Shown: positions 37,484-49,600, counted from the stretch's first letter. The stretch is 64,000 bases of DNA from Acanthosoma haemorrhoidale (GCA_930367205.1 OV884015.1:34587288-34651287), one strand, 5' to 3'. Program-made: numbers and translations. Notes: a model not told the origin generated them from the sequence alone.

Positions 37484-38340
37484 ACTTTATTATGCTAAAA
37501 TTACAGTCTGCCCCATTGGGCAATAAGTAATTGTGATAAATGATCTCATTCATACCATATTTTCAATTTCATTTACTCGCTCATTCATACAGTATCTACA
37601 AACAGCCCAGACAACTCTCAAGTCCACATGGTTTTCACCTCCCTCGCGTGCGAAAGGGGAAGCGGAGTCTTGGGAAGTCCCCCACGCTCCTCCGTCAGCC
37701 GCGACACTGAATAAGAAAGAGCCAGTGGAGGCTGACGAAGAGCGCGAGAACCACAGACCCTCAGGACATGATTGGAGAAACTGGCCATTGCCAGGACTCC
37801 CACTGTTACGTATTTATAGCAGGTCACGAGGACATTGCCGTTTTTGTCTCCGAGGAGGATTGTAGAGTTGAGTGGTGGAGGGTAATGCCTGTGCTAGGGG
37901 CTTAGGGTAGTTGGATAGGTTACTATGGAATTTTATGATTTTAGAAGGGATGAGTTCAAGAATGTAGGGCATATTAAGATCATTATGGAGGGTTTTGTTG
38001 CTGACGTAATATGGGGCATTTACTATTGTTCTCAGGACTCTTGATTGAAAAGTTTGGATGCACTTGATATTCCACTTTTTTGTTGTTATTGTAAATCTAC
38101 CCTCCTTCGAATGTATACGCAGATATGCAGTAAAAGGAGAAAACTGTAAATCGAGAATTTATAAAATGTAAAACTTTGATCAATAAAGTGGTTTTGAAAT
38201 AAAGAAAAAAATAAAAAAATAAAAACTTTTTTGCTGTCCCCCATAGGTCTATTCCGTACGTCCATATTGGCTTAAAAATAACTTTGTAGATTAGTAATTT
38301 ATTTTCTATTGAGATGGGATGTCCTTTGAAGTAGTATAAT
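37484..38340 (-). mobile_element. Jockey-type non-LTR element, ORF2 C-terminus and 3' UTR, interrupted
   Basis: On the minus strand the ORF2 end is readable: NKLLIYKVIFKPIWTYGIDL then WGTAK (38340-38234), interrupted, then QSRVLRTIVNAPYYVSNKTL and a closing LKRR-like RRQKRQCPRDLL stop (to about 37810). These are the KPIWTYGIxLWG, LRxIVNAPxYVSN and RRxKRxxPxDL features of jockey-clade reverse transcriptase ORFs. The 3' UTR runs to an AATAAAG signal near 37485. A second element is inserted at 38083-38224. The frame is otherwise nearly intact here, so this copy is younger than many others in the window. Confidence 0.8.
38083..38224 (+). mobile_element. Nested non-LTR insertion with 9-bp target duplication
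   Basis: A 142-base 5'-truncated tail (CTACCCTCCTTCGAATGTAT, then AATAAAG and an A-rich end) lies between two exact copies of ACTTTTTTG (38074-38082 and 38225-38233). It splits the jockey ORF2 end of the host element and is in opposite orientation to it. Confidence 0.8.
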
Positions 38341-38879
38341 GAGTAACTTTAATACAAATTTCTATGATTTATTGTTTTCAACTATTGTTTAGTATTACAT
38401 TCTGTCCTTTTTCATCTATTTTATTTATCAAGGAATTTATGGAATATCGGTAAGAAAACAAAAAAAAATTGGTGAATTGGTCATTTTTATTGACTTTTGA
38501 CGTTCTAGATTTTTAAAGGCCATTAGTGTGGGACATTTATTATTCGGGTACCTTTCAGGAGGAGCTTGTTATAATTATTGTCTAATATTAGCCTAGTTTA
38601 ATTCTTTATAGATTTTATTGATCTTTATGTCGTTAATTATTAACAATCTCAGGCTTTTGTTTTGTAAAGTGTTGCCCTGCTTTCCTGCTGGTGAACTCAA
38701 TACGCCGATACATTATTATTGTTTTGATTAATTAACATAACATAACCCAGCTTGTAATTAACGTTTTTCTATTGTTAATTGAAGTATAGTTGCATTTTAT
38801 ACATTAGCGCTTGTTTTGTTTTTTTAAGTTTTTAATTTCACATGCTCTGAATAAGTTAATAAATTATCTTGGTGTAATT

Positions 38880-39620
38880 CGAGGTTAGAGAATGCAATTT
38901 TGGTGTAGTAAATTTGTATGCTATCGGGAATACGTGGCCTTATCCTGGTTAATATTAAAGGTTCTGTTTTTTCAATATTTATTACTAAGCTCTAAGACTT
39001 AACAATCGTAAACTTTGACAAAATGCGCTATGAAGATTCGTTATTGTAGTCTACAATCCAAGTGAACTAGTAATAATGGTGTAAGTAGTTATAAACGTCG
39101 CAAAATAACGATATATTGGTATTTTTTTTAATGGGAACAACCTTGATGAACAGGCTAAAAACTATTGTTTTTACTTTTAGGTGAATCTTGTGGCATACAT
39201 TACCTATTTTACCTGAAAAATTAGCTTTCTTCTCCTTTCTTCCTCCTCTTTAAGTAGTAATTTTTGGAGTTAGAGCATAAACTAGTAAGGCCGTTACGCT
39301 AAGACAGGACCATTAATTCCAAGTATATTTATTACCATAATTCTGTCAGTCCGTGGCAGTTTGAAGCTGAATCCAAACCTTGAAATGTTTTAGGACTTAG
39401 GTTTAGCCCTAACTAAACGCATGCAGTTAATATTACCCACAATTAGATTAAGCGGGAGTGAAACTCGATAGAATGGTTCGATATTGTGGACTCTTTAATA
39501 ATGTACAAAATTGTGACAAAGTCGAAAGGGTTATACCTGAAAAACTATGAACATGTTTTTGTCACCATAAAATTGTTGTAACTGTGGGCAGAATCAGGAA
39601 TGTAGTTTTTTACATTTGAC
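38880..39620. repeat. Dispersed repeat, copy 1
   Basis: Similar along its length to 44610-45520 (for example AAGCTCTAAGACTTA, CTTAGGTTTAGCCCTAACTA, AAAGGGTTATACCTGAAAAA), same orientation, with substitutions and small indels. It is likely the internal part of a transposon whose coding part I cannot read. Confidence 0.75.
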
Positions 39621-40793
39621 CCATATCGCTCTGGATAAAAATACTTCGCCATAAGTGTATACAAATGTTACATTCCTAAGTTAAGAAAACACCAAATCTC
39701 TGCATGTTACTTATTAGCGCAGCTACTGCATTTAGAAATAGTTGAAGAAAATATCTGCTGGTGCGTATGATGACAACACTTGGTTGCTCATAAGTCGTCA
39801 GACCGGCTTATGCCTTTAGAGTATGTTGGTAACTAATAAACCTCTTTTTCCTGTATAATTATATTTTATTTTGTCACTAGTGCTTTCGAAAACTTCTATC
39901 ATCTTGCAGAGGATTGTCGAAGCTCAAGCTAACAGAGTACTAGTTCAAAAAAAAAACTTAAGTTTGAACAAATTTCCTATGAAAAAAAGGTTATTTAAAC
40001 CAGAAACCCTACAAAATCGCATCTATTTTAATTGGTTTGTTTTAATTACGATGGTCTCATTTCAGGTCTTTATTAAGGAAATATGAAGAGGACATTGTTA
40101 ATTTATTTTATTTCTAAGATAGAAATAATATGTGTGAGAAATTTCTTCCCGTTGCGAACAACAACGAACTACTCCTAAAAACCTGCGTATTATTTCAATC
40201 TTAATACAAAACTAATATCGAAAATGGTTTATATCCCCAATGGTAGCGGGAAAATATAGATAGCTCTTCCCAATCCTGTGATAATTAAATCAAATCTATT
40301 TCATATGCACAGTGCCTCTCAGGCTCTATATTAACCCACTATTGTATAAAGGGGAATTCATTTATTCCCTGTATCTAGTGGTAATATTGTGAAATATTTT
40401 ATCTTAACATAATTATTTTCTTCTATGGATAGTTCTAACTATCTTTTTCAGGACTATCAACCCCATTTGAAACAACCAATTGAACGATAGAACTGCAGTC
40501 TCACAATTGATAGTCTCACAAAATCATTCCTGGTCTCTCCGCGAGGCTCCTCCAGTTTGAAAAGCAGAATAATCGGATGTGAAAAAATTTCTTCTTCTGT
40601 GATCTCCTTTATAATGCATATAATACTTTGTAGTGTCTTATATCAAATATATATATTATCAAATGTCTTCATATGTCTAAGGTAGTGAATAGTAATAGGA
40701 TTGAGGAGGCATAGTTAAATGAACTGAGGAAATTGCGAATTGATAAAGGAACGATGTGCAGTTTTTATTTAGACTTAAAAGAGAGAGAGTTAT

Positions 40794-41029
40794 TATTTAG
40801 ATTCAAACTGAAACTTCTTTATTGGGCTAAAATTACAATCTGCCTTATTAGGCAATAAGTAATTGTGATAAATGTTCTCATTCATACCATATGTCGGGTT
40901 GCCACTAGGGGAGTGCCTAATCACTCTAGCCCTGGTGACAAGACCTGACAAGGCCACTGCCGTTTTAGTCTCCGAGGAGGATTATAGGGATGAGTGGTGC
41001 AGTGCAATGACTGTGCTATTTAGATTCAA
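40794..41029 (-). mobile_element. Short jockey-type insertion with perfect 13-bp target duplication
   Basis: TATTTAGATTCAA occurs at 40794-40806 and 41017-41029, bracketing a 210-base minus-strand element. The element ends in CCCAATAAAGAAGTTTCAG and begins in the last codons of ORF2 (YNPPRRLKRQWP). The perfect duplication marks a relatively recent, 5'-truncated insertion. Confidence 0.85.
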
Positions 41030-41547
41030 GGAATTGTAATTGACTTGAGGTCATAAGCAGTACGAATCTTAATGTGATCTGATATAATTCCGAAGCAATA
41101 GGGCATACAGTGCGCTATCAGTAATAATTGACTAAAGGGAAGGCACATTTTAAATAGTCTAATCAGTGAAAACTGTTATGTATATGAAAGATTATTTCGA
41201 AGAGTATCAGTAATCTTGAACCCAAGGATGAAGACAGTTAATAAGATCATCAGAGTAAAATATTTAATTTATATCATTTATGATAACATCAAGTTCTCAA
41301 TTGAGAATAAATAATCCACCTGGGATATAAGCTTCTATAAAACATAATATTAAATATTATTAACTAATAGCCAAAGAAACAAGAAGAAAAATGCACTGAC
41401 AGGATCGGGTTGAACCACCTGGTCTACGGTCGGTATCTTCCCAATATAAATTATTTTTGGCTTACATTTTTTCTTTGGATGTTAATTATTAATATTTATA
41501 TAGTGGGACCTATATCATAACAAAAATGTCTAATATATAATTAAATA

Positions 41548-43520
41548 CACTGCCTCATAAAAAAAGTGAAACACTTCTGGAATCACAGCCTCAAGTCATC
41601 TAGGCATGCTTCTTATCAAGTTTACTACAACCTCTTCATTCATATCCTCCCACTTCTCTACTTATGAAGTTCTTAACTAGTGTAACTTAATTATAATGGG
41701 CCAACATGACTCCCAAGCTAGTCCTACATGTGCTCTATAAGGTTTAAATCCGGGACACGCCAAAGTCCCATCATATACCCACATCATTGAGGTATTGCAA
41801 AACAAACCTTGCCACGTGTGGTCATGCATTATCCTGCGAAAATGAATCTTTTGCCAATAAATGATGCATCACTTGCTACACGATAATTTCCCATTTCCAT
41901 TTCTCATCCATCCATCGATGTACACAAAGACAGCACGCTGCTCTTTTCGTTTTCAGTCCACATAAGGTGTTTCCGAGAAAATTCCAAACGAACTCTACGA
42001 TGTTTTTTTCTAGTTAACAATGGTCCTGATGCTGGTCTCTAAGGGGTTAAAGTCATTTCAACAAGTATCCTAACAGTTTCTGCACATACGAGGTTTGATA
42101 AAAAAGTAACGAGAATTTTTGTTAATCTTAATTTTTTTTTATTTATTCATAGGTAGCACTTTTTTCTTCCTCAAAGTAATCCCCCTCTGATATAATACAT
42201 CTTCGAAGCATTTTTCAAACTTACTTTTCCATATAACTCTTAGTTCCTTCAGCGATTCTTCTTTTATCTCATCCATGGTGTCAAAACGATGTCAAAGATT
42301 TTTTTTCAACTTGGGGAACAAAAAGAAGTCGCAAGGAGCCATGTCGGCGAATACGGTGGCTGAGGTAACACGACAGCATTGCTTTTTGCTTAAAAAATAC
42401 GAACAATCAGTGAGGTCTAAGCGAGAGTGTTATCGTGATCCAATTTACACGAATAGTTTTGCCACAATTCCGGTCGTTTTCATCGGATCGATAACCGGCG
42501 CATTACTTCCTAGTAATAACTGGCCGTACGATCTTCTGGCAGGAACTCATCATGCAATGCGCCTTTGAAATTGAAAAAAAAGAGTTGAGAAGAACCTTCA
42601 CTTTTGATCGAACTTGTCGAATTTTTTTCTACTTAACAAACTCTGGATTGTTGATTACTTAGTTCTCGTAATTTTTTGGCGATAACCCCGCGATGTTTTT
42701 GTGTTTTTTTTGGTCGAAATTCAACAATTTTGGAACGTACTTTGCTGCCAAATCTTTGGAAAAAATACCTTGACATGAGCAAAATGATATATTAGCTTTA
42801 TCACCAACCTCTTTAATAGTAATTCTGCGATCGAACAGAATCATTTTCATAATTTCTTTGATGTTGTCGTTGTTTATTGAAGAATTAGGGTGACCAGGGC
42901 GATCATCATGTTCAACGTCTTCGCGGCCTTTTTTGAAACGTCCATACCACTCATAAGCTCTTTCTTTACTCATGGTAGATTCACCAAAAGCAACTGTCAA
43001 CATATCAAAAACTTTGCACCACTTTATTTCATTTTTTTGACAAAATTGCAAATTCATGATCCATTTTTTTTTTTGGAAACTAAAAATCGCCAAGAACACC
43101 AAAATACGTATAACCTTAGTGACTGGTACTAAAAGAGTAAGCATTGAAAACAGCTGCAAATTTCAACGTATTTCAGATACCGTTTAGCGTCAGTGTACCA
43201 ACATGATAAAAAAAAATGTTTGCCATCGGAATCGTAACCCCCGCGAAACAATAAAATTCTTGTTACTTTTTGATTAAACCGCGTATTGCCTCACCCCCCC
43301 CCCCCCCGAGTTGTACGAAGAAGTTGAGAAGTCTCAGTAACAGATGAAATCTGATTCCCATGTGTGTAGTGCAATAAACCGGTCATTTTTTGGCATTACT
43401 CGTGGCTGCCATCGTAACAGTAGTTTCGAGTAAACCCAATCAACCAAGGCTGCTTACCTTTGTCTTCAACCACTTTCATTAAAGTAACACGGGCTACTCA
43501 CTCGACCGTCAAAACCATTA
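41548..43520 (-). pseudogene. Tc1-like transposon split by a mariner
   Basis: The left end is TA followed by CACTGCCTCATAAAAAAAGT, a Tc1-type terminus. On the minus strand, NEEVVVNLIRSMPR (about 41600-41640) matches the Tc1 C-terminal LIxSMPRRL segment, and VPDLNLIEHM (near 41730) matches SPDLNPIEHLW. On the far side of the inserted mariner, WQPRVMPKNDRFIALHTW (near 43350-43410) matches the N-terminal RPRxTxxxDRFI segment. Stops and frameshifts show it is dead. The right terminus was not found. Confidence 0.7.
42089..43283 (-). mobile_element. Mariner-family transposon, about 1.2 kb, inactive
   Basis: Terminal inverted repeats of about 30 bases (CGAGGTTTGATAAAAAAGTA on the left; its near-complement ending CGCG on the right), flanked by TA duplications at 42087-42088 and 43284-43285. 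On the minus strand the transposase N-terminus is readable (EIKWCKVFDMLTVAFGESTM, AYEWYGRFKKGREDVEHDDR), as is the C-terminal MAPCDFFLFPKLKK. The frame is broken between them, so no full transposase is made. Confidence 0.9.
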
Positions 43521-44146
43521 CTCAAATTAAAACGAAATTTTTTAGAGATCAGTTACACAAGAAATTAGTATAGCAAATGCTGATAAGTGATCATAAAAGT
43601 TTTAGTTTTTGTTTACCCAATAACATAAAGGATTAAAAAAGGTAAACAAAGCCCTTTATTGAAAAGAAAACAAGTCACTTCCCTTTATAAATTATTTTTT
43701 ACTATTTACTTTTTATTAAAGAATAAAATTTTTATCGTATGCTTATTTTTTAATAACTTTTACAATGATTTTTTTCTTAGGGCGCCTCTTTTTTTGTGGG
43801 ACATCTTACATGTTTTTCAATTATTCTTATTATACCTATATACGCACGTCTTATCTAGTTCCTATTATTATTTATTCATGAATTTTAATCAAAAGTTATA
43901 TAGAATTTTATTCAGCTGTTATTTAGTAATATGATGAATAGAAAAAGGGGTAAAAAATCAAATAGGGTTTCTCTTGTCATATTTCACTCGAAACAGCTCG
44001 AGGTTATACCACATAAACTTTTTAAGTGCTTGACGATTACGAAGAAATGCGCAAAAGATTTACGACTGTTGACGTTAAATTTCGAAAGTAGGTAGTCGAT
44101 CCGAACTAGAGTCAGCGTGGGCTGTTCGGTTCAGGGGAGGTTGCGT

Positions 44147-44162
44147 CCCCCCCCCCCCCCCC
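44147..44162. repeat. Poly(C) run of 16
   Basis: Sixteen consecutive C. Comparable tracts occur at 34687-34695 (9 C), 43294-43307 (14 C), 46287-46296 (10 G), 47599-47608 (10 C) and 48564-48575 (12 C). Confidence 0.9.
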
Positions 44163-44206
44163 ACTCTTACACCTTTCAACACCCTCCATTCCTAGAACGT
44201 TTCCAA

Positions 44207-44587
44207 TCAGCTGTGCATATAGAAATTCCTAATGGTTTCACGGATAGAGCTAACATTAGCTTGACAGCAGGCATTAGGTAAGGCTGCTATCGGTGGTGCA
44301 CACTGACCCAATACCTGGACTGCCGTGGGCCAGCGAAAGTTACCTCCTTCGTACTTACTGCTTAGCGAATCCAGTTTTTGCCCGCCAACTTCCGTCCATG
44401 TTCCCTCACTGTAATTACCTGACACTATCTTAGCCTTCGGCAACGGGTTGGGTAAGCCAGTTCTGGAGATTCCAGCCGTACTAAGACAGTGGTCATTTAT
44501 GTCGACTGTCATCATTACAGTCGTCATCGACGTTAGGCTTGCGAAGGCTCCTTCAGTACCATTGCTACACTTTTTATAAAACCACAT
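44207..44587 (-). other. Unidentified 126-codon open frame in GC-rich DNA
   Basis: A minus-strand frame of 126 codons from ATG, closed upstream by an in-frame stop six codons before it. Local G+C is well above the flanks. The translation is mixed and protein-like, with no low complexity; it includes LPNPLPKAKIVSGNY, KYEGGNFRWP and several cysteines. I see no signal peptide, zinc finger or transposase motif and no obvious splice sites. Candidates are an endogenised non-host fragment, a transposon gag-like piece, or an exon of an unknown gene. The neighbour at 44610 is a dispersed repeat, which favours a mobile origin. Confidence 0.4.
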
Positions 44588-44609
44588 ATCCTCAGCGAAA
44601 AATTAGGAC

Positions 44610-45520
44610 TTATGAGGCTGGTTGAGATTGGAATTTTGGCGTTGTCAGCAACGCGTGGCCATCTCCTGGCTGTTAACCAATATTTATTATTAAGCTCTAA
44701 GACTTAAAGAATCTTAAAACTTGACAAAATGCACTTTAAAGACTTGTTATTATATTTATTTATTTTTTGTATAGCCCCTTTACATTTACAGATAATTATA
44801 TACAATTATAGATCCTCAGGCGAATCTATTTATAAATTATTTTTGTATTTCCTGTAGCATCGCTACATTATATATAGGTTTTGTTATTTTATAAAAATTA
44901 TATAATGAATAAACAAGTATAATGACACACATTATAAGTTACTGGGCTAAACTGACTAATAAAGGTGATGGGGTATTGTAGTCTACATTCTAAGTGAACT
45001 AGTAATAATGATGAAAGTAGTTGTGATCGTCGGGAATTCAAGAATATTGCTATTTTTTTTTTTTGAATGGGAACCATGATGTACAGGCTAAATACTATGA
45101 TATAGGCCATGACACGAGCCCTGTGGCATACCCGTAACTATTTTACCTGTAAAATTAGCTTTCTCCTCCTTTCTTCCTCCTCTTTAGCTCCGTTACGCTA
45201 AGGTAGCACCATTACATCCAAAAATATTTATTACTATGATTCTGTCAGTCCATGGAAGTTCGAATCGGAATCCTAACCTTGAAATGTAGCAGGGCTTAGG
45301 TTTAGCCCTAACTAAACGCATACATATTACCAACAGCTAGATTAACTACTAACGGGGTAAAACTCGTTGAAACTGTCCGGAGTTGCGGACTCTTTAATTT
45401 AATCCAAAAATGTTCAATAAGTTGAAAGGGTTATACCTGAAAAACGATGAACTATGAATAGCTTTGTAATCATAAAATTGGTGTTAATGTAGGCAGAATT
45501 AGGAAGTGTAGTTTTATATC
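44610..45520. repeat. Dispersed repeat, copy 2, interrupted
   Basis: Similar to 38880-39620 but split by a 220-base inverted jockey 3' end at 44753-44973. Both halves align to the continuous copy 1. Confidence 0.75.
44753..44973 (-). mobile_element. Inverted jockey 3' end inserted in the dispersed repeat
   Basis: Read on the minus strand it matches the tail of the element at 29548-29985 (ACCTTTATTAGTCAGTTTAG, GATTCGCCTGAGGATCTATA, GGGGCTATACAAAAAATAA). The flanking GTTATT and GGTATT correspond to a single GTTATT in the uninterrupted copy, consistent with a short target duplication. Confidence 0.75.
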
Positions 45521-46339
45521 TTAATAGAGTTAGCGGCGGTTACTTCTTTATGCATCTCCGTGCAAGCTACTGCTAATTTACCCTCATGGGGCTGAGTGAA
45601 CGCCGACAAGACACACCGTCGTCAGATGATTGATCTCTTGTCTCCGAAGTTAATAGTCTAGCGGAATACTCACTAGCCCGGGTGCCTAGTATTTGAAAGT
45701 CAATTATTGAGGAAGGAAACCAAGGAAGGAAAGATCCGTAATGATAATAAACTGAGAGCTCTCCTCTAAGTAATATAGTTGAATGAACACATGACTGCAC
45801 AACAGATAAGCTCTGACTTTGTATCCCTGTGACTCCCAATACCAGTAGGTCATCCCAACACCTGTGCCAAGAAGTGGAGGATGAATTAGACTCCTGTAGC
45901 AAAAGTAAGCAAGGCACCTTGTACCTAATAGGCCACGGGTTATCATATTTAAGATTAAACCCATACTTCTACAAGGATACCTGACACAAACAATAATACT
46001 TTAAGTCCCATTATTATTTAACTAAATAATCCTACTACCATCCTCTGATTCTTCGCAGTATATGATTAAATTGAACAGAACTACATTCAACTTTTTGTTC
46101 TAAGACATTTTTCACATAACTTAAATGTAGACAGTTTTCTCATTTAGCAATACAATTAACAGATTGACGTGCTTCTCGGCTTGATTTTATTTGTCAGAGA
46201 AAGTAATACTCTCTAGTTACCAAGGTGTTACTTGACGTTCAGGCTTACGTTACTGACATCTCTTTGAGATGTCTCCTCCTGGTGAAGGGGGGGGGGTTAT
46301 GTGGCCTACCTTTAGTCTAGTCAGCTTCTCGTCTTTTAT

Positions 46340-46475
46340 TTTATAACTATTATTATTTATTATGAAGTGTGCGAGTGAATGAAAATTGTAAATATGGTAT
46401 GTATAAAAACATTTAGCACAATTATTAATTGCCCAATAAGGCAGAGATTGTAATTTTATCACAATAAAGAAGTTT
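46340..46475 (+). mobile_element. 3' end of a jockey-type element, plus strand
   Basis: ATTGCCCAATAAGGCAGAGA then TTGTAATTTTATCACAATAA and AAG: the same 3' terminus as the minus-strand copies near 32946, 37484 and 40807, here in the opposite orientation. No coding part remains. Confidence 0.7.
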
Positions 46476-46676
46476 ATATTTTATTAAATCATTTTTAACG
46501 TTCTGAATTCTTCAACTGTTGTATACTTTCCTACAGCCTACAATGTTTATCTTTCTTAAGGTGTCATGTAATAATAATCATTACAGCGTGGCTTTACGTT
46601 TTATAGCACAATTGTATGAATATACATCTCTAGTACGTAGTGTGTAAAAACATATATTTTTTTTATAGTATACGGG

Positions 46677-49600
46677 ATGTTGCTGTGGATATTGTTGTTT
46701 CTGGGCGCCCTTTGGCTGCTGTGGAAGGATTCTCGACTCACCAGCTACTGGGAGAAGAAAGGAGTACCCTCTGTTGCAGCCAGCCCCTTGTACCGTCCTC
46801 GCAGCCTTCTCAAGTCTATGATCCCCGGAATTAGGGACACATCAGCGCTGTACCAGAGCACCACTGCGCCGTTCCTCGGCTTCTTCAAGGGCAGGAGCCC
46901 GGTCCTTATGGTCCGCGATCCTGCTCTTGTGTCAGCCATCATGCAGGCGGACTTCAACCACTTCACTGACAAGCGACTCCCCGTACAGCTTGATGTAGCT
47001 CAAGAACCTCTGTCGCAGCACCTCTTAGGTCAGCAGCTAAATAGTAACCAATAACAGTTCATCTGGTACAGGTGATAAGAGGTTATGTAATATGTAAAAG
47101 GGTTGATTGGGGCGGAGGGGTGGGAGAATCCGTGATGCACTGAATCACTCAATGTTAACGCCAGCGCCTGTCACTGACAGAGGGTTAATACAAAACTATT
47201 TGTCCACAAGCGTTTCCACCATCATCATACTTTTGGTTACCATACAGATAGACCACGGTTTCTACTTGATGCCATCCGTGGCACCGAGGTTGATATTTAT
47301 TGTGAATTTTAGTTTTTTTTAAAATTGTTTTGGTAATGTTTCTCATTGCAGAGTAAGCACAATTATGACGGAGAAATCAGTCTTGGAAAATACATTTTTA
47401 TGTGACTAACTAAGTATCCAATTTGGCGTTTCTGCCATTTGGTTTCGCAATCTCAAATACAGCAGGGAGAGCCGCAGATTATGTATGCCTGGCATTTTTC
47501 CATCATTTAAAGATAGGCAGGGATACCGTTGTTAATTATTCATAGCTAGCCGGTACCAGGTAAATCATCCAGTGGCGTACACGAGGGACCAGATAAATCC
47601 CCCCCCCCTCGAAATTTATGAAAAAATATGCTTTTTATACTCACTAACATAATGTTTCGATTTATTTCTTACTGGCCCTCCCAATATCCTGTATTGCAGA
47701 CTATAGCGACCGCTAACTATATATGTAAATTACCCTACACTCTGGTTCATAATGTATTATAATAGAAAATGCAAATCTGTGTAAACTTCTTGCAATAAAT
47801 CATAGAGAGGTCGGAAGTCGTAAACAAGTAACTCAGAGGGCCCCACCATAAAACCTAGGGCAAGCACACCTGCCCCTAATAAAATAGACCTTCAGTCACG
47901 TTCCCACGGTCAATAAATCATGCTAGGAACAGCTTAGGAACGCTTTTGGACCCATGGGATAATAAAACAGACCACTCGAACACAGGCTCCGCCTCCCGGC
48001 AGGGAAAGGGCACGGGTATTTATATCAAGGGGTTTTCGCCCTGACACACTCTGTCTCTTAGTCTTCCGAGCCACACTACTGGTAACTTGACACCAGGGGC
48101 ACTTGGCCCCTGGTAGGCTCGCTCTACACTCTGTTTCCTAGTCTCCACAGCCGATTACCTCGCGATATGCCAGGGCCTCGGGGCCCTGGGAGTAAGCCCC
48201 CTCAGCCTTCCGCTAATCGACTCTCGCTACGCTACACCTCTACGACGGAACTTTGCCTCACAGCCTATAGCAGACCTCTGACGACTTGTACTCTTTACGC
48301 TGCCGATCTCTCGCCCGAACTCTGAAAACTGGTCTTATTCTTTATGAACCTCTGAACCTCATCCTGAACACAGTGTCTTGTCGGGACACATTCCTATCAA
48401 TAAATGGAGTCAGATATTAACGCCTACATGGAACATGGTCCATGTTAATAACTACATCAATCCGCACTTGTCACCAGGGCTAGAGTGATCAGGCACTCCC
48501 CTAGTGACGCCCCCGACAATTGTTGACCTCCGACAATTGTTCACCTAATCCGACACAGACAAACCCCCCCCCCCCATTTACGCACATTGCAGGACCAAAC
48601 TTTTAAAAGATAAATAATAGTAATCTCAACAAACTAACGATATGGCAGCACTTTTGGGCCAAACATTACCTCTAGGATAATTCAATCACTATTAAAATAA
48701 ACAACATTTTGAAAACGGATTTTTATATAAAATAACGTAAAATTTGATGAGTGTAGACATTTAGGATGGGTTTTATGAACCCAAACCAGTTTTTAAATTT
48801 CAAATACAATAAATAGATCCGTCGCAATCATCAGTGCTAACCTGCCTTCTTCTTATTAAATCCTCCCTTCCATTCTGCGTACGCCCCTGAAGGCATCCGA
48901 TGTCGATTGTTGTCGCTGCAAAAGCAGTAAAACTAAAGGTGCCTGAAAGGTAATTAGAATAAAATTCAGTTTTACATAAAATGATGAATACATTTGTTGG
49001 ATAGTTTCTAACCAAATTGTATTGATTTATTCAGTTACCATTACTTATTTAAAGAGATTTTGTGGGGAATAAGTTGAATGAATTGTGTGTTCGCTCAAAA
49101 TTAACGCCTTTTGTACCATTGAAAACATGCACTCAAAATCAATATTGCCTATTAGTATGTTGTTGTTTTGTGGTTGTCAGACAATGATTACCCGAAGCCA
49201 CAAAATTGGTCTATTAATTTGTAGTGACTTCATTGAATGTTGCTATATCGTAACCATGCATTCCTTTTCAAGGTCTAACTGGCGAGAAGTGGAAGTCAGT
49301 GAGGTCAAAGCTGACCCCTGTATTCTCCTCCGGAAAGATAAAGGAGTCACTTCCGCTGGTAGAGGAAGCTGTGGACGCTCTCCTTCCGCAACTGGGACCT
49401 GGACCAGTCGACGTCTACCCAGTGGCAGTGTCCATAGTCACCGACGTCATCGTGTGAGCTTTCTCTACTATCATCGACTTAATGACGTCCGATCACTCCC
49501 CAAATTAATTAACGACCAGTTCTGCCCCCACTAAATCTCCCAAAGCTTGTCAATATTGCTTGTTGCACCAACGTTTCCGGATGTTTTCGTTCTGAAATAA

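Noticed and set aside
37533..37865. 110-codon plus-strand frame
   Set aside because: It lies opposite the 3' UTR and ORF2 end of a minus-strand jockey-type element.
42275..43132. Plus-strand frames at 42275-42568 and 42890-43132
   Set aside because: They lie opposite the decayed mariner transposase, whose minus-strand sequence is recognisable.
45573..45964. Minus-strand frames of 114 and 86 codons
   Set aside because: Two overlapping frames of similar length, no domain, no splice sites and repeat DNA alongside; neither could be preferred.
49085..49534. 149-codon frame across P450 exon 2
   Set aside because: It is in a different reading frame from the P450; the P450 frame here shows WKSVRSKLTPVFSSGK and joins in phase on both sides.
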